A DNA stretch of 64,000 nt from Bacillota bacterium (GTDB lineage Bacteria; Bacillota; UBA4882; UBA8346): assembly GCA_023410535.1 (NCBI GenBank), contig JAEYPR010000023.1, positions 1 through 64,000 on the forward strand. The letters are read 5' to 3'. Positions 34,795 through 43,745 of the stretch are shown one piece after another. Positions within the stretch are counted from its first letter, which is position 1, and every line of letters starts with the position of its first letter. The position numbers were made by a program, and so were the translations under genes. The notes beneath the pieces were generated by a model, which worked only from the letters and a program-made list of their open reading frames with translations, did no database searches and was not told the DNA's origin.

Positions 34795-36693
34795 TTGTCG
34801 AAACGAGTTTGGTTATTCGGCCTAATTATTTTGGTGCTCCTTTCCGCGGCGGCAGTGACGATGATTCACGCGGAGAGTCTGGGCCTGGCGGTCACTCTGG
34901 ATGGACGGGCGCTTGATCCGGAGATCCGGGTGATCGACAAAGACGGCAGTCAATATATCAATCTGCCGTTCCTCGGAAAATACCTACATATTGCCAGCGA
35001 CTGGGATCCGGACAACGGTGAGATTTGTCTCCGCTTTGGAAGTCTTTCGATTGTGATGTTTGAAAACACCGTGGAGTATACCACCAATGGTGAGCCGCGC
35101 CGCTTAAAAACCGCGCCGTTCCAGCGGGACGGTCAACTTTGGCTGCCGCTGGAGTTCATTGGCCGCTTAGGGGTTTCGGCGGTCAGTCAGAACGCCCAAA
35201 GCTTCAATTTGAGTTGGAACGACAATTACCTGCTCGGTATGGAGGTTGTGAAATACCAAGACCGGCCGGCGTTTGTTTTGATCGGCGCCAAACCCTTGAA
35301 AGTTAAAAGTTTTTTGCTGACCAACCCGGACCGTTTGGTGGTCGATTTGGACGGAGTGGTGCCTCATCCGGCGTTTGACGGTTCGTTGGCCGACAATCCC
35401 CTCGTCAAAAAGGTGCGTTACAGCAAAACCGAAGACGGTTTGCGGGTGGTTTTCGACCTCAACCAACTCAACGGTTACCGGATTATCCAAGAACCGAACT
35501 TCAACCGGCTGACGATTGTGATGAACTACCGGGTCGATGAAGTCAGCTTCTTCAACAAGGATCAAGAACGCAAAGTCTATATCCGTTCAACCTTTCCCGC
35601 CAAATACCGGGTGGCGACCTATGACCGGCCGAACCGCTTGGTGATTGATTTGGATGGGGCTACCTTAGCGGGGAATTCCAATCCGATCGCCGGCGACGGT
35701 CAGTGGGTCAAGTCGGTCCGGATGAGCCAATTTGATCCGAATACGGTCCGGGTGGTTTTGGATCTGGTGGAAACAGCGCCGTGTTTTGTGACTCGTTCCC
35801 AAAACAATCCCAATTTGATTGAGGTCCGGACCATGCAGCAGATTACGGCGTTAGCGTGGTCCGAGGCCAACGGCAGCGGGCAATTGACCATCGACGGCGA
35901 CGGCGAGTTGGTCAATACCATTCGCAAACAAAAGAATCCGCAACGGTTGGAGGTCGATTTCAACTTTGCCAAAGTGGGCGGCGGATTGACGGTGCCGGCC
36001 ATCAAAAGCGAACAGGTGAGGAGCGTCAAGATTTACAATTTGAACGCCACGACAGTCCGGATGGAGATTGCGCTCAATTATTTTGTGGGAGTCAACACCC
36101 AAAGCAGCGCTGACCGGCGGAGATTGGTGATTAGTTTTAAACGTTCGCCGATCATCGGCAAGACGGTGGTGCTCGATCCCGGCCACGGTGGAGTTGACCC
36201 CGGCGCCAGCGGCCGTCAGGGTACGCTGGAAAAAGAAGTCAACCTCGATGTCTCGCTGCGTTTGAAAAATCTTTTGGAAGAGGCCGGCGCCCACGTGGTG
36301 ATGACGCGGATGGACGATACTTTTATCAGCCTGTATGAACGGCCGTTCCTTGCCAACTATATCTTTGCGGACTTATTCGTTAGCGTTCATACCAATAACC
36401 ATCAGAATTATCAGGTCCAGGGCGTTGAGGTATATTACTATCAGAGTCGGGCCGATTCCAAAGCCTTGGCCAAAAATGTCCTGGATGAGTTGATTCGCAA
36501 TACTCAATTTAATAATCTGGGAGTCAAATACAACGATTTTGTGGTGATCCGGGAAGCGCAGATGCCCGGCATCCTGGTGGAGATGGGCTTCTTATCCAAT
36601 TTCCAAGAGGAAACGACCATCCGGACGCCTGAGTTTCGTGAAAAGGCCGCTACAGGAATCTTCCAGGGAATTATGGATTTTTATCAGAACTAG
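34795..36693 (+). CDS. N-acetylmuramoyl-L-alanine amidase with AMIN domains
   Basis: A 632-residue secreted cell-wall hydrolase. After a signal peptide (to IHAES) comes a copper-amine-oxidase-N-like module (about 30-150), then three AMIN-type beta domains (each with a D-R-L-V-V/I-D-L-D-G signature, residues about 155-445), then an Amidase_3 catalytic domain. The Zn ligands and base are visible in VVLDPGHGGVDPG, LEKEVNLDVS, VSVHTNNH and VEMGFLSN. AMIN domains direct it to peptidoglycan or the septum. The TTG start follows AAAGGCGG by 7 bases. It lies 80 bases after pcrA. Confidence 0.93.
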   Translation: MSKRVWLFGLIILVLLSAAAVTMIHAESLGLAVTLDGRALDPEIRVIDKDGSQYINLPFLGKYLHIASDWDPDNGEICLRFGSLSIVMFENTVEYTTNGEPRRLKTAPFQRDGQLWLPLEFIGRLGVSAVSQNAQSFNLSWNDNYLLGMEVVKYQDRPAFVLIGAKPLKVKSFLLTNPDRLVVDLDGVVPHPAFDGSLADNPLVKKVRYSKTEDGLRVVFDLNQLNGYRIIQEPNFNRLTIVMNYRVDEVSFFNKDQERKVYIRSTFPAKYRVATYDRPNRLVIDLDGATLAGNSNPIAGDGQWVKSVRMSQFDPNTVRVVLDLVETAPCFVTRSQNNPNLIEVRTMQQITALAWSEANGSGQLTIDGDGELVNTIRKQKNPQRLEVDFNFAKVGGGLTVPAIKSEQVRSVKIYNLNATTVRMEIALNYFVGVNTQSSADRRRLVISFKRSPIIGKTVVLDPGHGGVDPGASGRQGTLEKEVNLDVSLRLKNLLEEAGAHVVMTRMDDTFISLYERPFLANYIFADLFVSVHTNNHQNYQVQGVEVYYYQSRADSKALAKNVLDELIRNTQFNNLGVKYNDFVVIREAQMPGILVEMGFLSNFQEETTIRTPEFREKAATGIFQGIMDFYQN

Positions 36694-36743
36694 CGGCATA
36701 AGCTACTGAAAAATCGGTGAACAATGTCGCGAAAGGATGAAGA

Positions 36744-37826
36744 TTGGTGACCGAGTTAACGGAGTTAGTGATCGAACTGGCGGACGCGTTTGGACCGTCC
36801 GGTTTTGAAGGGGAAGTACGGGAGATCTTCCGGCGTCAGACCGAAGCGGTGGCGGAGATCGCTTATGATAATTTAGGAAGCATTGTGGCGACTCATCGCG
36901 GCGGGACCGCCGGACCGAAGATTTTACTCGCGGCTCATTTGGATGAGGTCGGACTCTTGATCCGGGCGATTATGCCGAACGGTTATCTTAAAGTTGTCCC
37001 CCTGGGCGGTTGGTGGCCGCCGACCTTATTGGCGCAACGGGTTTTGATTCGTTCGGGTCGTGGCGACCATCTGGGAGTTATGGGGGCCAAACCGCCTCAT
37101 TTTTTGGGTGAGGAGGACAAAAACCGGGCGTTAAAGTTGAACGATCTCTATATCGACGTTGGAGCGCGCAATGCTGAAGCAGTGACGGCGTTGGGAATCG
37201 CCGTCGGCGACCCGGTGGTGCCGGCGGTTGCGACCAGCCGTCTGAGCGGAACGGATACTTTCGTTGGGAAAGCCTTTGACGACCGGATTGGTTGCGCGGC
37301 AGTGATCGAACTGCTGCGCGAGTTGGATGGCACCCAACCCAACCGGGTTTGCGGCGCCGGAACCGTTCAGGAGGAAAATGGGCTAAAAGGCGCCCGGACT
37401 TTAACTTCTTTGGTTCAACCCGACTTGTGTCTGGTATTGGAAGGCCCGCCGGCCGATGATTTTCCCGATAATTCCGTCGTCCAAGGCCGTTTGGGAGGCG
37501 GTCCGCAGATCCGGATCTACGATCCCTCGATGTTTGCCAACCAAACCTTGGCGAAATTGGCGATTGCCCAAGCCGAGCAGTTGGGTATCGCTTATCAGGT
37601 GACGGTCCGCGAAAGCGGCGGCACTGACGGCAGCGCGATTCAGCTCGCCGGGACGGGCGGTGTCCCCACGTTAGTGTTGGGGATTCCGGTTCGTTACGCC
37701 CATAGCCATCAAGGAATCGTCGCCTTGAGCGACCTGGAAGCGACCATTAAACTTTTAAAGGCGTTGCTTTACGCCTTGGACGAAACGACCGTTGCGAAGT
37801 TAAAGCAAAATCCCTGGAGTTCCTGA
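36744..37826 (+). CDS. M42 family glutamyl aminopeptidase-like peptidase
   Basis: A 360-residue cytosolic metallo-aminopeptidase. Metal ligands and base are seen in LLAAHLDEVG, AFDDRIGCAA, VQEENGLKGA, CLVLEGPP and RYAHSHQGI. It probably forms a large tetrahedral complex and trims peptides. TTG 36744 or GTG 36747 follows GAAAGGA. It sits 50 bases after the amidase gene and before a terminator. Confidence 0.92.
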   Translation: MVTELTELVIELADAFGPSGFEGEVREIFRRQTEAVAEIAYDNLGSIVATHRGGTAGPKILLAAHLDEVGLLIRAIMPNGYLKVVPLGGWWPPTLLAQRVLIRSGRGDHLGVMGAKPPHFLGEEDKNRALKLNDLYIDVGARNAEAVTALGIAVGDPVVPAVATSRLSGTDTFVGKAFDDRIGCAAVIELLRELDGTQPNRVCGAGTVQEENGLKGARTLTSLVQPDLCLVLEGPPADDFPDNSVVQGRLGGGPQIRIYDPSMFANQTLAKLAIAQAEQLGIAYQVTVRESGGTDGSAIQLAGTGGVPTLVLGIPVRYAHSHQGIVALSDLEATIKLLKALLYALDETTVAKLKQNPWSS

Positions 37827-37868
37827 TGAGATTTGTCAACGGCGTATAATTATTCGCTGGATCAAAGA

Positions 37869-37899
37869 AACCTCACTCCGGCCCGGAGTGGGGTTTTTT
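37869..37899 (+). terminator. Terminator after the M42 peptidase gene
   Basis: CCTCACTCCGG and CCGGAGTGGGG form a G:C-rich stem followed by six T. Confidence 0.88.
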
Positions 37900-37923
37900 C
37901 ACGGGGTTTAACCGGCTTTGGGG

Positions 37924-37952
37924 TAGACGGAGCAACCGGAATGGTTTATAAT
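37924..37952 (+). promoter_or_regulatory. Possible promoter of the carbamoyltransferase operon
   Basis: A perfect TATAAT at 37947-37952 has TAGACG 17 bp upstream; the -35 box is weak. Confidence 0.5.
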
Positions 37953-38045
37953 GAAATGATTAGGACTTTAGTAAATTAAGGAAATTTTTCGATAAATATG
38001 TACCGCTCGTAAGGGATGCGCACAGAATAAGAAGGAGCGATCGGA

Positions 38046-38969
38046 ATGGCAATACGGCATATGACGAATTTCAAGGGATGGTCGGGGCAGGAACTGCGCG
38101 AATTATTGGAGTTGGCGGTTAAGGTCAAACAAAATCAGCCGCAATATTGGCAGGCATTGGATCATTTGACCTTGGGCATGATCTTTCAAAAGACTTCGAC
38201 CCGGACCCGCGTATCGTTTGAAGTGGCCATGACCCAACTGGGCGGGCATGCGATTTATATGGACTGGCGCAGTACCAATCTGGTCTTGGCGGAGATGAAG
38301 GATGAGATCCGCTACCTCTCCCGGAATGTCGATGTTTTGATGGCGCGGGTGCTCACCTTTGAACAAGTTCAAGAGATGGCCGATTACTCCTATGTGCCGG
38401 TTATTAACGGTTGCGACAACAAATACCATCCGACTCAGGCATTAGCCGATTTTATGACCATTCTGGAACATAAAGGGCATTTGGAAGGGATCAATTTTGT
38501 CTATAGCGGAATCCACAATAATGTCGCTAACTCCCTGATTGAAGGCGGCACCAAGTTGGGGATGAAGATTACTATGGTGACGCCGGAGATTAATGAGGCC
38601 AGCCTGGATCAGGAACTTTTGGACCAAGCCGCGGCTACCGGTTTGTACCAGCGCACGCTTGACCTTCAGGCAGCGGTCGCCCAAGCCGATGTGGTTTATA
38701 CCGACACTTGGGTCGACATGGAATTTTTCCTGGATCCGAAGTTTGCCGCCGAGAAAGAACGCCGGGTCGCCCAGATGCTCCCGTATCAATTGAACGGGGA
38801 ACTGTTGAAAGACAGTAAAGCCTTGATTATGCACGATATGCCGATTCATACCGGTTATGAGATTACCCGCGATGTGATCGAGCATCCGAACTCCGTCATT
38901 TTTGACCAGGCCGAAAACCGGCTCCATGCTGAAAAAGCGGTGTTGCTCAAACTGTTGGGCCGGGGCTGA
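38046..38969 (+). CDS. Ornithine carbamoyltransferase-like protein with altered active-site motif
   Basis: A 307-residue transcarbamylase. The carbamoyl-phosphate loop FQKTSTRTRVSFE and the HPTQALADFMTI motif are intact. The amino-acid-binding motif, HCLP in ornithine carbamoyltransferases, reads HDMPIHTGYEI here, and SMG is absent. The DxxWxSM-type loop is replaced by YTDTWVDMEFFLDPK. The true substrate may be ornithine, putrescine or another amine. AAGGAG precedes the ATG by 8 bases. No arg genes adjoin; the next gene is a Cys-rich DUF6485-like ORF. Confidence 0.8.
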   Translation: MAIRHMTNFKGWSGQELRELLELAVKVKQNQPQYWQALDHLTLGMIFQKTSTRTRVSFEVAMTQLGGHAIYMDWRSTNLVLAEMKDEIRYLSRNVDVLMARVLTFEQVQEMADYSYVPVINGCDNKYHPTQALADFMTILEHKGHLEGINFVYSGIHNNVANSLIEGGTKLGMKITMVTPEINEASLDQELLDQAAATGLYQRTLDLQAAVAQADVVYTDTWVDMEFFLDPKFAAEKERRVAQMLPYQLNGELLKDSKALIMHDMPIHTGYEITRDVIEHPNSVIFDQAENRLHAEKAVLLKLLGRG

Positions 38970-38984
38970 ATCGAGGAAACTGGA

Positions 38985-39125
38985 ATGGATTGTAAAAACC
39001 ATGAACAGAATAAACAACAATGCAGCTGTTCTTCAAAGCAATGTCCCCGCTTTGGAATCTGTTGCGAATGTCTAAAATACCACCGTGAAAACGGTGGTAA
39101 ACCACGTTGTCTGAAAAAAACTTGA
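38985..39125 (+). CDS. Small Cys-rich protein, DUF6485-like (46 aa)
   Basis: A 46-codon ORF with eight Cys: MDCKNHEQ, CSCSSKQCPRFGICCECLKY and a final RCLKK. The order of Cys, the ICCECLKYHR core and the GGKPRC end match the DUF6485 family of short anaerobe proteins, probably metal- or cluster-binding. GAGGAA lies 6 bases before the ATG. It sits between the carbamoyltransferase and fumarase genes on the same strand. Confidence 0.75.
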   Translation: MDCKNHEQNKQQCSCSSKQCPRFGICCECLKYHRENGGKPRCLKKT

Positions 39126-39152
39126 TTTTGGATGTTTGATAGGGGAAAATCA

Positions 39153-39995
39153 ATGCGTCAAATTGATACTGGAACCATTAGCGAACTCGTTGCCACGTTA
39201 TGTCGGGAAGCCAATCTTTCCCTCGGTCCCGATTTGCATCAAGCGCTGGCGCGGGCAGCGGCGGAAGAGGAGTCGCCTACCGGCCGGGCCTGTCTGAACG
39301 GGTTGATTGAAAATCTGGCGGTCGCCCGGGAACAGCAGATCCCGATCTGCCAGGATACCGGGATGGCGGTGATCTTTGTCGATTATGGCCAGGAGGTTAC
39401 CGTCAGCGGCGGTGATTTCGTCGCGGCGATCAATGAAGGAGTCCGTCGCGGTTATCAGGAGGGGTTTTTACGGAAGTCGGTGGTCGCGACCCCATTTTGG
39501 CGGACCAATACCGGAGATAATACCCCGGCGGTGATTCATACCCGGATTGTACCCGGGGACCGTTTGACGATCACAGTCGCCCCCAAAGGGTTTGGCAGCG
39601 AGAATATGAGTCGTTTGGCCATGTTGACCCCGGCGCAAGGGTTGGCCGGAGCGAAAGAGTTTATCATCGATACCGTCAGTAAAGCCGGGGCCAACCCTTG
39701 TCCGCCTGTGGTGGTCGGGGTTGGGGTTGGCGGGACGATGGAACTGGCGGCGGAGTTGGCTAAACGGGCGTTGCTCCGGGAGATTGGTTCGGCCAATCCC
39801 GACCCGCGTTATGCCCAGCTGGAAGCAGAGTTGCTCGCGGCCATTAATGAACTGGGGATCGGCCCGCAAGGTTTAGGCGGCCGGTGCACCGCCTTGGCCG
39901 TGCATATTGAGAGCTATCCGACCCATATCGCCGGTCTGCCGGTGGCGGTCAATATTTCATGTCATGTCACCCGCCATCAGTGCGGAACGATTTAA
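39153..39995 (+). CDS. Fumarate hydratase alpha subunit (class I, two-subunit)
   Basis: A 280-residue subunit of the oxygen-sensitive [4Fe-4S] fumarase/tartrate dehydratase family. Cluster Cys residues are seen in QIPICQDTGMAV, GANPCPPVVVGVGVGG and GGRCTALAV. Together with the beta subunit it interconverts fumarate and malate. The ATG follows AGGGGA closely. The beta subunit gene begins 16 bases after its stop. Confidence 0.92.
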   Translation: MRQIDTGTISELVATLCREANLSLGPDLHQALARAAAEEESPTGRACLNGLIENLAVAREQQIPICQDTGMAVIFVDYGQEVTVSGGDFVAAINEGVRRGYQEGFLRKSVVATPFWRTNTGDNTPAVIHTRIVPGDRLTITVAPKGFGSENMSRLAMLTPAQGLAGAKEFIIDTVSKAGANPCPPVVVGVGVGGTMELAAELAKRALLREIGSANPDPRYAQLEAELLAAINELGIGPQGLGGRCTALAVHIESYPTHIAGLPVAVNISCHVTRHQCGTI

Positions 39996-40011
39996 TTGGC
40001 GAGGCGAGGTT

Positions 40012-40569
40012 ATGGAAACCAAACGTATTAAATTACCCCTTTCCGAAGAAGCTATCTACCAGTTGTGCGCGGGCGACGCGGTGCTGCTGAGCGGCACCTT
40101 ATTGACCGGACGGGACGCGGCGCACCAACGGCTCATTCAAACGCTCCGGGAAGGGAAAGAACTCCCGGTGCGGTTGGCCGGGGAGACGATCTTTTACGTG
40201 GGGCCATCCCCCACCCCGCCAGGCAGGGTCATTGGCGCGGCGGGTCCCACCACCAGCGGCCGGATGGATTCATATACTCCGGAGTTGTTGCAAATCGGGC
40301 TGAAAGGCATGATCGGCAAGGGACAGCGTTCTCCGGAGGTGATCGCGGCGATTCGTCAGTATGGCGCCGTTTATTTTGCGGCGTTGGGCGGGGCCGGCGC
40401 TTTAGTGGCCAAAGCCATTCGCAAGGCCGAGGTCATCTGTTACCCTGATTTGGGGACCGAAGCGATCCACCGTTTTGAAGTGGAGGATTTTCCGGTCATT
40501 GTGGCGATTGACGCGGCGGGAAACGACCTGTATCAACAAGGTCGTGCCGCTTACGGCCGCAAGTTGTGA
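40012..40569 (+). CDS. Fumarate hydratase beta subunit
   Basis: A 185-residue partner of the alpha subunit with the conserved GRDAAHQRL, YVGPSPTPPG, GPTTSGRMDSYTPELL, MIGKGQRS and FEVEDFPVIVAID segments. GAGG lies 2-6 bases before the ATG at 40012. Confidence 0.92.
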   Translation: METKRIKLPLSEEAIYQLCAGDAVLLSGTLLTGRDAAHQRLIQTLREGKELPVRLAGETIFYVGPSPTPPGRVIGAAGPTTSGRMDSYTPELLQIGLKGMIGKGQRSPEVIAAIRQYGAVYFAALGGAGALVAKAIRKAEVICYPDLGTEAIHRFEVEDFPVIVAIDAAGNDLYQQGRAAYGRKL

Positions 40570-40613
40570 CCGATGTTGTAAATATCAATAAGATTCGAGT
40601 TGGAGGATACATT

Positions 40614-41384
40614 ATGGAACGTCTCGACGGTCGTCAATATGATGAACTGCGTCAAGTGAAGATCCACCGCGATTATATCATTCACGCCGAAGGTTCGGTG
40701 CTAATCGAGGTGGGCAATACCAAAGTCATTTGTACGGCTACGATTGAAGATAAAGTGCCATCTTGGTTAAAAGGGCAAGGGGTCGGTTGGATCAGCGCCG
40801 AATACGCAATGCTGCCGCGAGCGACGCCCCAACGGAATATCCGCGAGTCAGCCAAAGGAAAAATCAGCGGTCGGACCCAGGAGATCCAACGGCTGGTCGG
40901 CCGCTCACTCCGGGCGGTGGTCGATCTGAAAGCGCTGGGGGAAAAGACCATCTGGATTGACTGCGATGTGATCCAAGCGGATGGTGGAACCCGGACGGCT
41001 TCGATTACCGGAAGTTTTGTCGCTTTGGCCGATGCGCTGAATAAAGTGATCCCGGCCCACCACTCGTTACCGCTGTTCGATTATTTGGCCGCTACCAGCG
41101 TCGGTATTTATGATAACGTCCAATTGTTGGACCTTTGTTACGCCGAGGATTCGAAGGTGTCGGTCGATATGAATTTGGTGATGACCGGCGCCGGCAAAAT
41201 GGTCGAAGTCCAGGGTACGGCCGAAGGGAATCCGTTCTCCTGGGATGAGTGCATCGACCTGATGGGTCTGGCCCAAAAAGGAATTCAGGATTTGGTTGCG
41301 ATTCAAAAAGCGGTTTTAGGTTCCGTGGCCAATCGGATTGGGGGGATCGCCAGTGCGAAAACTCGTCCTGGCCACGACGAATAA
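40614..41384 (+). CDS. rph: Ribonuclease PH
   Basis: A phosphorolytic 3'-5' exoribonuclease that trims tRNA ends. The 256 residues include GSVLIEVGNTKVICTA, GWISAEYAMLPRAT, IQRLVGRSLRAVVDL, TIWIDCDVIQADGGTRTASI and VDMNLVMTGAGKMVEVQGTAEG, all diagnostic. GGAGGA precedes the ATG. Its end overlaps rdgB by 32 bases, the common rph-rdgB arrangement of Bacillota. Confidence 0.96.
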   Translation: MERLDGRQYDELRQVKIHRDYIIHAEGSVLIEVGNTKVICTATIEDKVPSWLKGQGVGWISAEYAMLPRATPQRNIRESAKGKISGRTQEIQRLVGRSLRAVVDLKALGEKTIWIDCDVIQADGGTRTASITGSFVALADALNKVIPAHHSLPLFDYLAATSVGIYDNVQLLDLCYAEDSKVSVDMNLVMTGAGKMVEVQGTAEGNPFSWDECIDLMGLAQKGIQDLVAIQKAVLGSVANRIGGIASAKTRPGHDE

Positions 41385-41979
41385 AGGGAAGGTTGCCGAG
41401 TTGCGAAGTCTCCTCGCGGAATTGCCGGTGGAAATCGTCGGTTTGGACCATTTTACGGACGTTCCCGAAGTCGCGGAGACGGGGACGACCTTTCTCGAAA
41501 ACGCGGTGCTTAAAGCGAAAGCCCTTGGTGAATTCACCGGTGCGCTGGCGTTGGCCGACGACTCCGGTTTGGAGGTGGAGGCGTTGAACGGCGAGCCCGG
41601 GGTTTATTCCGCCCGTTACGGCGAACCGGGTTGGAACGACCGGCAACGTTTTGAGCATCTGTTAAAAAAGATCAAAGGATTTCCGGCGACGGAGCGGGCG
41701 GCCCGCTTCCAGTCGGCGGTGGCTTTTTATGATCCGGTTGGGCGGGTTTTGGAAACCGCAACCGGTACGGTGGAAGGGCAGATCATTGACGAACCCCGCG
41801 GTTCAAACGGTTTTGGTTATGATCCGATCTTTTTTCTGCCGGAGTACGGTCAAACCATGGCGGAGATTGGCAGCCAACATAAGAACGAGCTTAGCCACCG
41901 CGCCCGGGCGGTCCAAGCGCTGCTGCCGTTGCTCCGGAATTACTTAGAAAATAACTCGAGCCTATGGCGCTCCACCTAG
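41353..41979 (+). CDS. rdgB: XTP/dITP diphosphatase (non-canonical purine NTP pyrophosphatase)
   Basis: A 208-residue Ham1/RdgB enzyme that clears ITP, dITP and XTP. Motifs: VLATTNKGKVAELR at the N-terminus, ALADDSGLEVEAL, GVYSARYG, and FGYDPIFFLPEYGQTMAE. The GTG at 41353 follows GGGGGA and lies within the end of rph. Confidence 0.95.
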   Translation: MRKLVLATTNKGKVAELRSLLAELPVEIVGLDHFTDVPEVAETGTTFLENAVLKAKALGEFTGALALADDSGLEVEALNGEPGVYSARYGEPGWNDRQRFEHLLKKIKGFPATERAARFQSAVAFYDPVGRVLETATGTVEGQIIDEPRGSNGFGYDPIFFLPEYGQTMAEIGSQHKNELSHRARAVQALLPLLRNYLENNSSLWRST

Positions 41980-42044
41980 CTTATTTTCTTAATTCGCTTG
42001 CGCGAGCGGTAGCTAGCGTGGACGACTACCTGGGATAGCTGTCG

Positions 42045-42518
42045 ATGCGGATCGGTGTCGTTGGTGATATTCATGGCGCCTATGACGAACTGAAACGGGC
42101 CGTGGCGGCGCTGGGGCCTATTGACCAATTGCTCTTCACCGGAGACGGCTACCGGGATATCTGCCGTTTGCGGGATGAAAGCAATCTGTTTGTCCAGGGA
42201 GTCGCGGGTAATTGTGATTTTGGCAGCGAGTTTCCGGCCAGCCAGTTGTTATATCTTGACGGCCATAAAGTTTTGCTGACCCACGGGCACTATTACGGCG
42301 TTAAAAACGGTTTGCGCCGGTTGAGCGAGGCGGGTCGCGAGCAAGGCGCCGTCCTGGTTGTTTTTGGTCATACGCACCAACCGCTGCTCGATACCTGGAA
42401 TGGAATTCAGCTTTTCAACCCCGGGACGCTCAGCCGCGAGCGGGCTTATCAGGGGATAACCTATGGCGTGCTTGAAACCGCCCCCACTGGAATTACCGCT
42501 TATTTGCAACGGCTGTGA
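42045..42518 (+). CDS. YfcE/MJ0936-type metallophosphodiesterase
   Basis: A 157-residue calcineurin-like phosphoesterase: VVGDIHGAYDEL, TGDGYRD, GVAGNCDF, LTHGHYYG and VFGHTHQP give the full set of metal ligands. The usual GNCD is present. It closes the rph-rdgB-yfcE-like run common in Firmicutes. No clear ribosome binding site precedes the ATG. Confidence 0.92.
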   Translation: MRIGVVGDIHGAYDELKRAVAALGPIDQLLFTGDGYRDICRLRDESNLFVQGVAGNCDFGSEFPASQLLYLDGHKVLLTHGHYYGVKNGLRRLSEAGREQGAVLVVFGHTHQPLLDTWNGIQLFNPGTLSRERAYQGITYGVLETAPTGITAYLQRL

Positions 42519-42581
42519 ATCGTGAAGAAGCCGAACCGATTGGTTGGGGGCTATTGTCAGAGATTGGCTGGAAACAATCCC

Positions 42582-42610
42582 TTGACGAACGGCCGGTTTT
42601 ACGATATACT
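42582..42610 (+). promoter_or_regulatory. Promoter of tRNA-Pro
   Basis: TTGACG at 42582-42587 and TATACT at 42605-42610 are 17 bp apart, 27 bp before the tRNA. Confidence 0.87.
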
Positions 42611-42636
42611 AATTCTTGCACTTCAGGAAGGAATAT

Positions 42637-42713
42637 CGGGGCGTAGCGCAGTTTGGTAGCGCACCTGCCTTGGGCGCAGGGGGTCGTAGGTTCAAATCCT
42701 GTCGCCCCGACCA
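42637..42713 (+). tRNA. tRNA-Pro (TGG)
   Basis: A full cloverleaf with acceptor CGGGGCG / CGCCCCG, anticodon stem CCTGC / GCAGG around CTTGGGC (anticodon TGG), T-loop GTTCAAATC and an encoded CCA. Confidence 0.96.
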
Positions 42714-42726
42714 TTAAAAAACATTG

Positions 42727-42758
42727 AAATGACGGCCTTTTTGGCCGTCATTTTTCTT
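42727..42758 (+). terminator. Terminator of tRNA-Pro
   Basis: AAATGACGGCC and GGCCGTCATTT form an 11-bp stem followed by a T-rich run. Confidence 0.9.
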
Positions 42759-42910
42759 TTTTGACGTTCTATTTTTGAAAGGCGCGTCAATACTAGGCTT
42801 GTTCCTACTGTTTATCTATTCTTCTGGAATTATTAAGTTTGATTAATGTTTAAGGGTCTAAGCGGTAAAGCTTCCCCGGTATTTTCTTTAAGATGAAGTG
42901 GATAGAATGA

Positions 42911-42939
42911 TTGATGGCGGGACACAATTATGGTATAAT
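42911..42939 (+). promoter_or_regulatory. Promoter of the toxin-antitoxin operon
   Basis: TTGATG at 42911-42916 and a perfect TATAAT at 42934-42939 are 17 bp apart. Confidence 0.82.
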
Positions 42940-42960
42940 AAAGCCACAGAAAGGAGTTGA

Positions 42961-43227
42961 ATGTTTATGCCTCAGATCATTCCAATCCGGGATTTGAAAA
43001 ATACAAGTGAGATTTCGCAAATGTGTCATGAGTCCAATGAACCGATTTTTGTAACCAAAAACGGTTATGGCGATATGGTTATTATGAGCATGAAAATGTA
43101 TGAAGAAAAGATGTTCATGCTTGATGTATATAGCAAACTTAATGCAGCCGAGGAACAACTGGCGGAAGGGAAAGTGCTTGACGGGGACGCTTCTTTAAAA
43201 AGCGTAAGAGAGAAATATAATGTATGA
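42961..43227 (+). CDS. Phd/YefM-family antitoxin
   Basis: An 88-residue protein starting IIPIRDLKNTSEISQMC, continuing EPIFVTKNGYGDMVIMSMKMYEE, the Phd/YefM DNA-binding fold, with a charged C-terminal tail that should wrap the toxin. AAGGAG at 42951-42956 serves ATG 42961 or 42967. It overlaps the toxin gene by 8 bases and probably represses the shared promoter. Confidence 0.9.
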   Translation: MFMPQIIPIRDLKNTSEISQMCHESNEPIFVTKNGYGDMVIMSMKMYEEKMFMLDVYSKLNAAEEQLAEGKVLDGDASLKSVREKYNV

Positions 43228-43528
43228 ATTGATTGTTTCGGAGCTTGCACATCAAGATTTGGACAATATCGTTTCATATATTGCCATCCAGTTGGTCAAT
43301 CCAACGGTAGCGGGGGATTTCCTTGATGAAGTGGCAAAATGTTATGGCTACCTGAAGAACAATCCGATGATGTATGCGAAGTGTCAAGACAAGCGGTTGG
43401 AGGAAAAGGGTTACCGTAAGGCATTGATTAAGAATTATGTACTTGTCTACAAAATCAATGAAACTTCCAAAACTGTCAGCATTCTACGCTTCTTCTACAG
43501 TGCACAGGACTATGTAAAGCTATTATAA
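43220..43528 (+). CDS. RelE/ParE-family toxin
   Basis: A 102-residue RelE/ParE-fold protein: YELIVSELAHQDLDNIVSYIA, NNPMMYAKC, GYRKALIKNYVLVYKIN and ILRFFYSAQDYVKLL are typical. It is translationally coupled to the antitoxin. The conserved C-terminal Tyr/Arg pattern favours RelE-like mRNA cleavage, but ParE cannot be ruled out. Confidence 0.9.
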   Translation: MYELIVSELAHQDLDNIVSYIAIQLVNPTVAGDFLDEVAKCYGYLKNNPMMYAKCQDKRLEEKGYRKALIKNYVLVYKINETSKTVSILRFFYSAQDYVKLL

Positions 43529-43672
43529 GTCCCTATCAATTTTTTAAAGCATCGCAGCGGCGGTGTTTTTTTTATGCCCATTTTTAAGAGAGTGATGCGC
43601 CGGGAGATATATATGGCTGCTTTATGATTGCCGTTGGCCAATTTTGAGTATCCCGCTATCGCTATAGAATTA

Positions 43673-43726
43673 AAAAAGGCTGTTGCATTATGAACTTGAA
43701 TGTTCATTTTGCAACAGCCTTTTTCG
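43673..43726 (-). terminator. Terminator downstream of metQ
   Basis: AAAAAGGCTGTTGC and GCAACAGCCTTTTT pair with a partly paired loop and T/A flanks on both sides. Confidence 0.85.
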
Positions 43727-43745
43727 TTTTCATGGTTTTGCTAAT

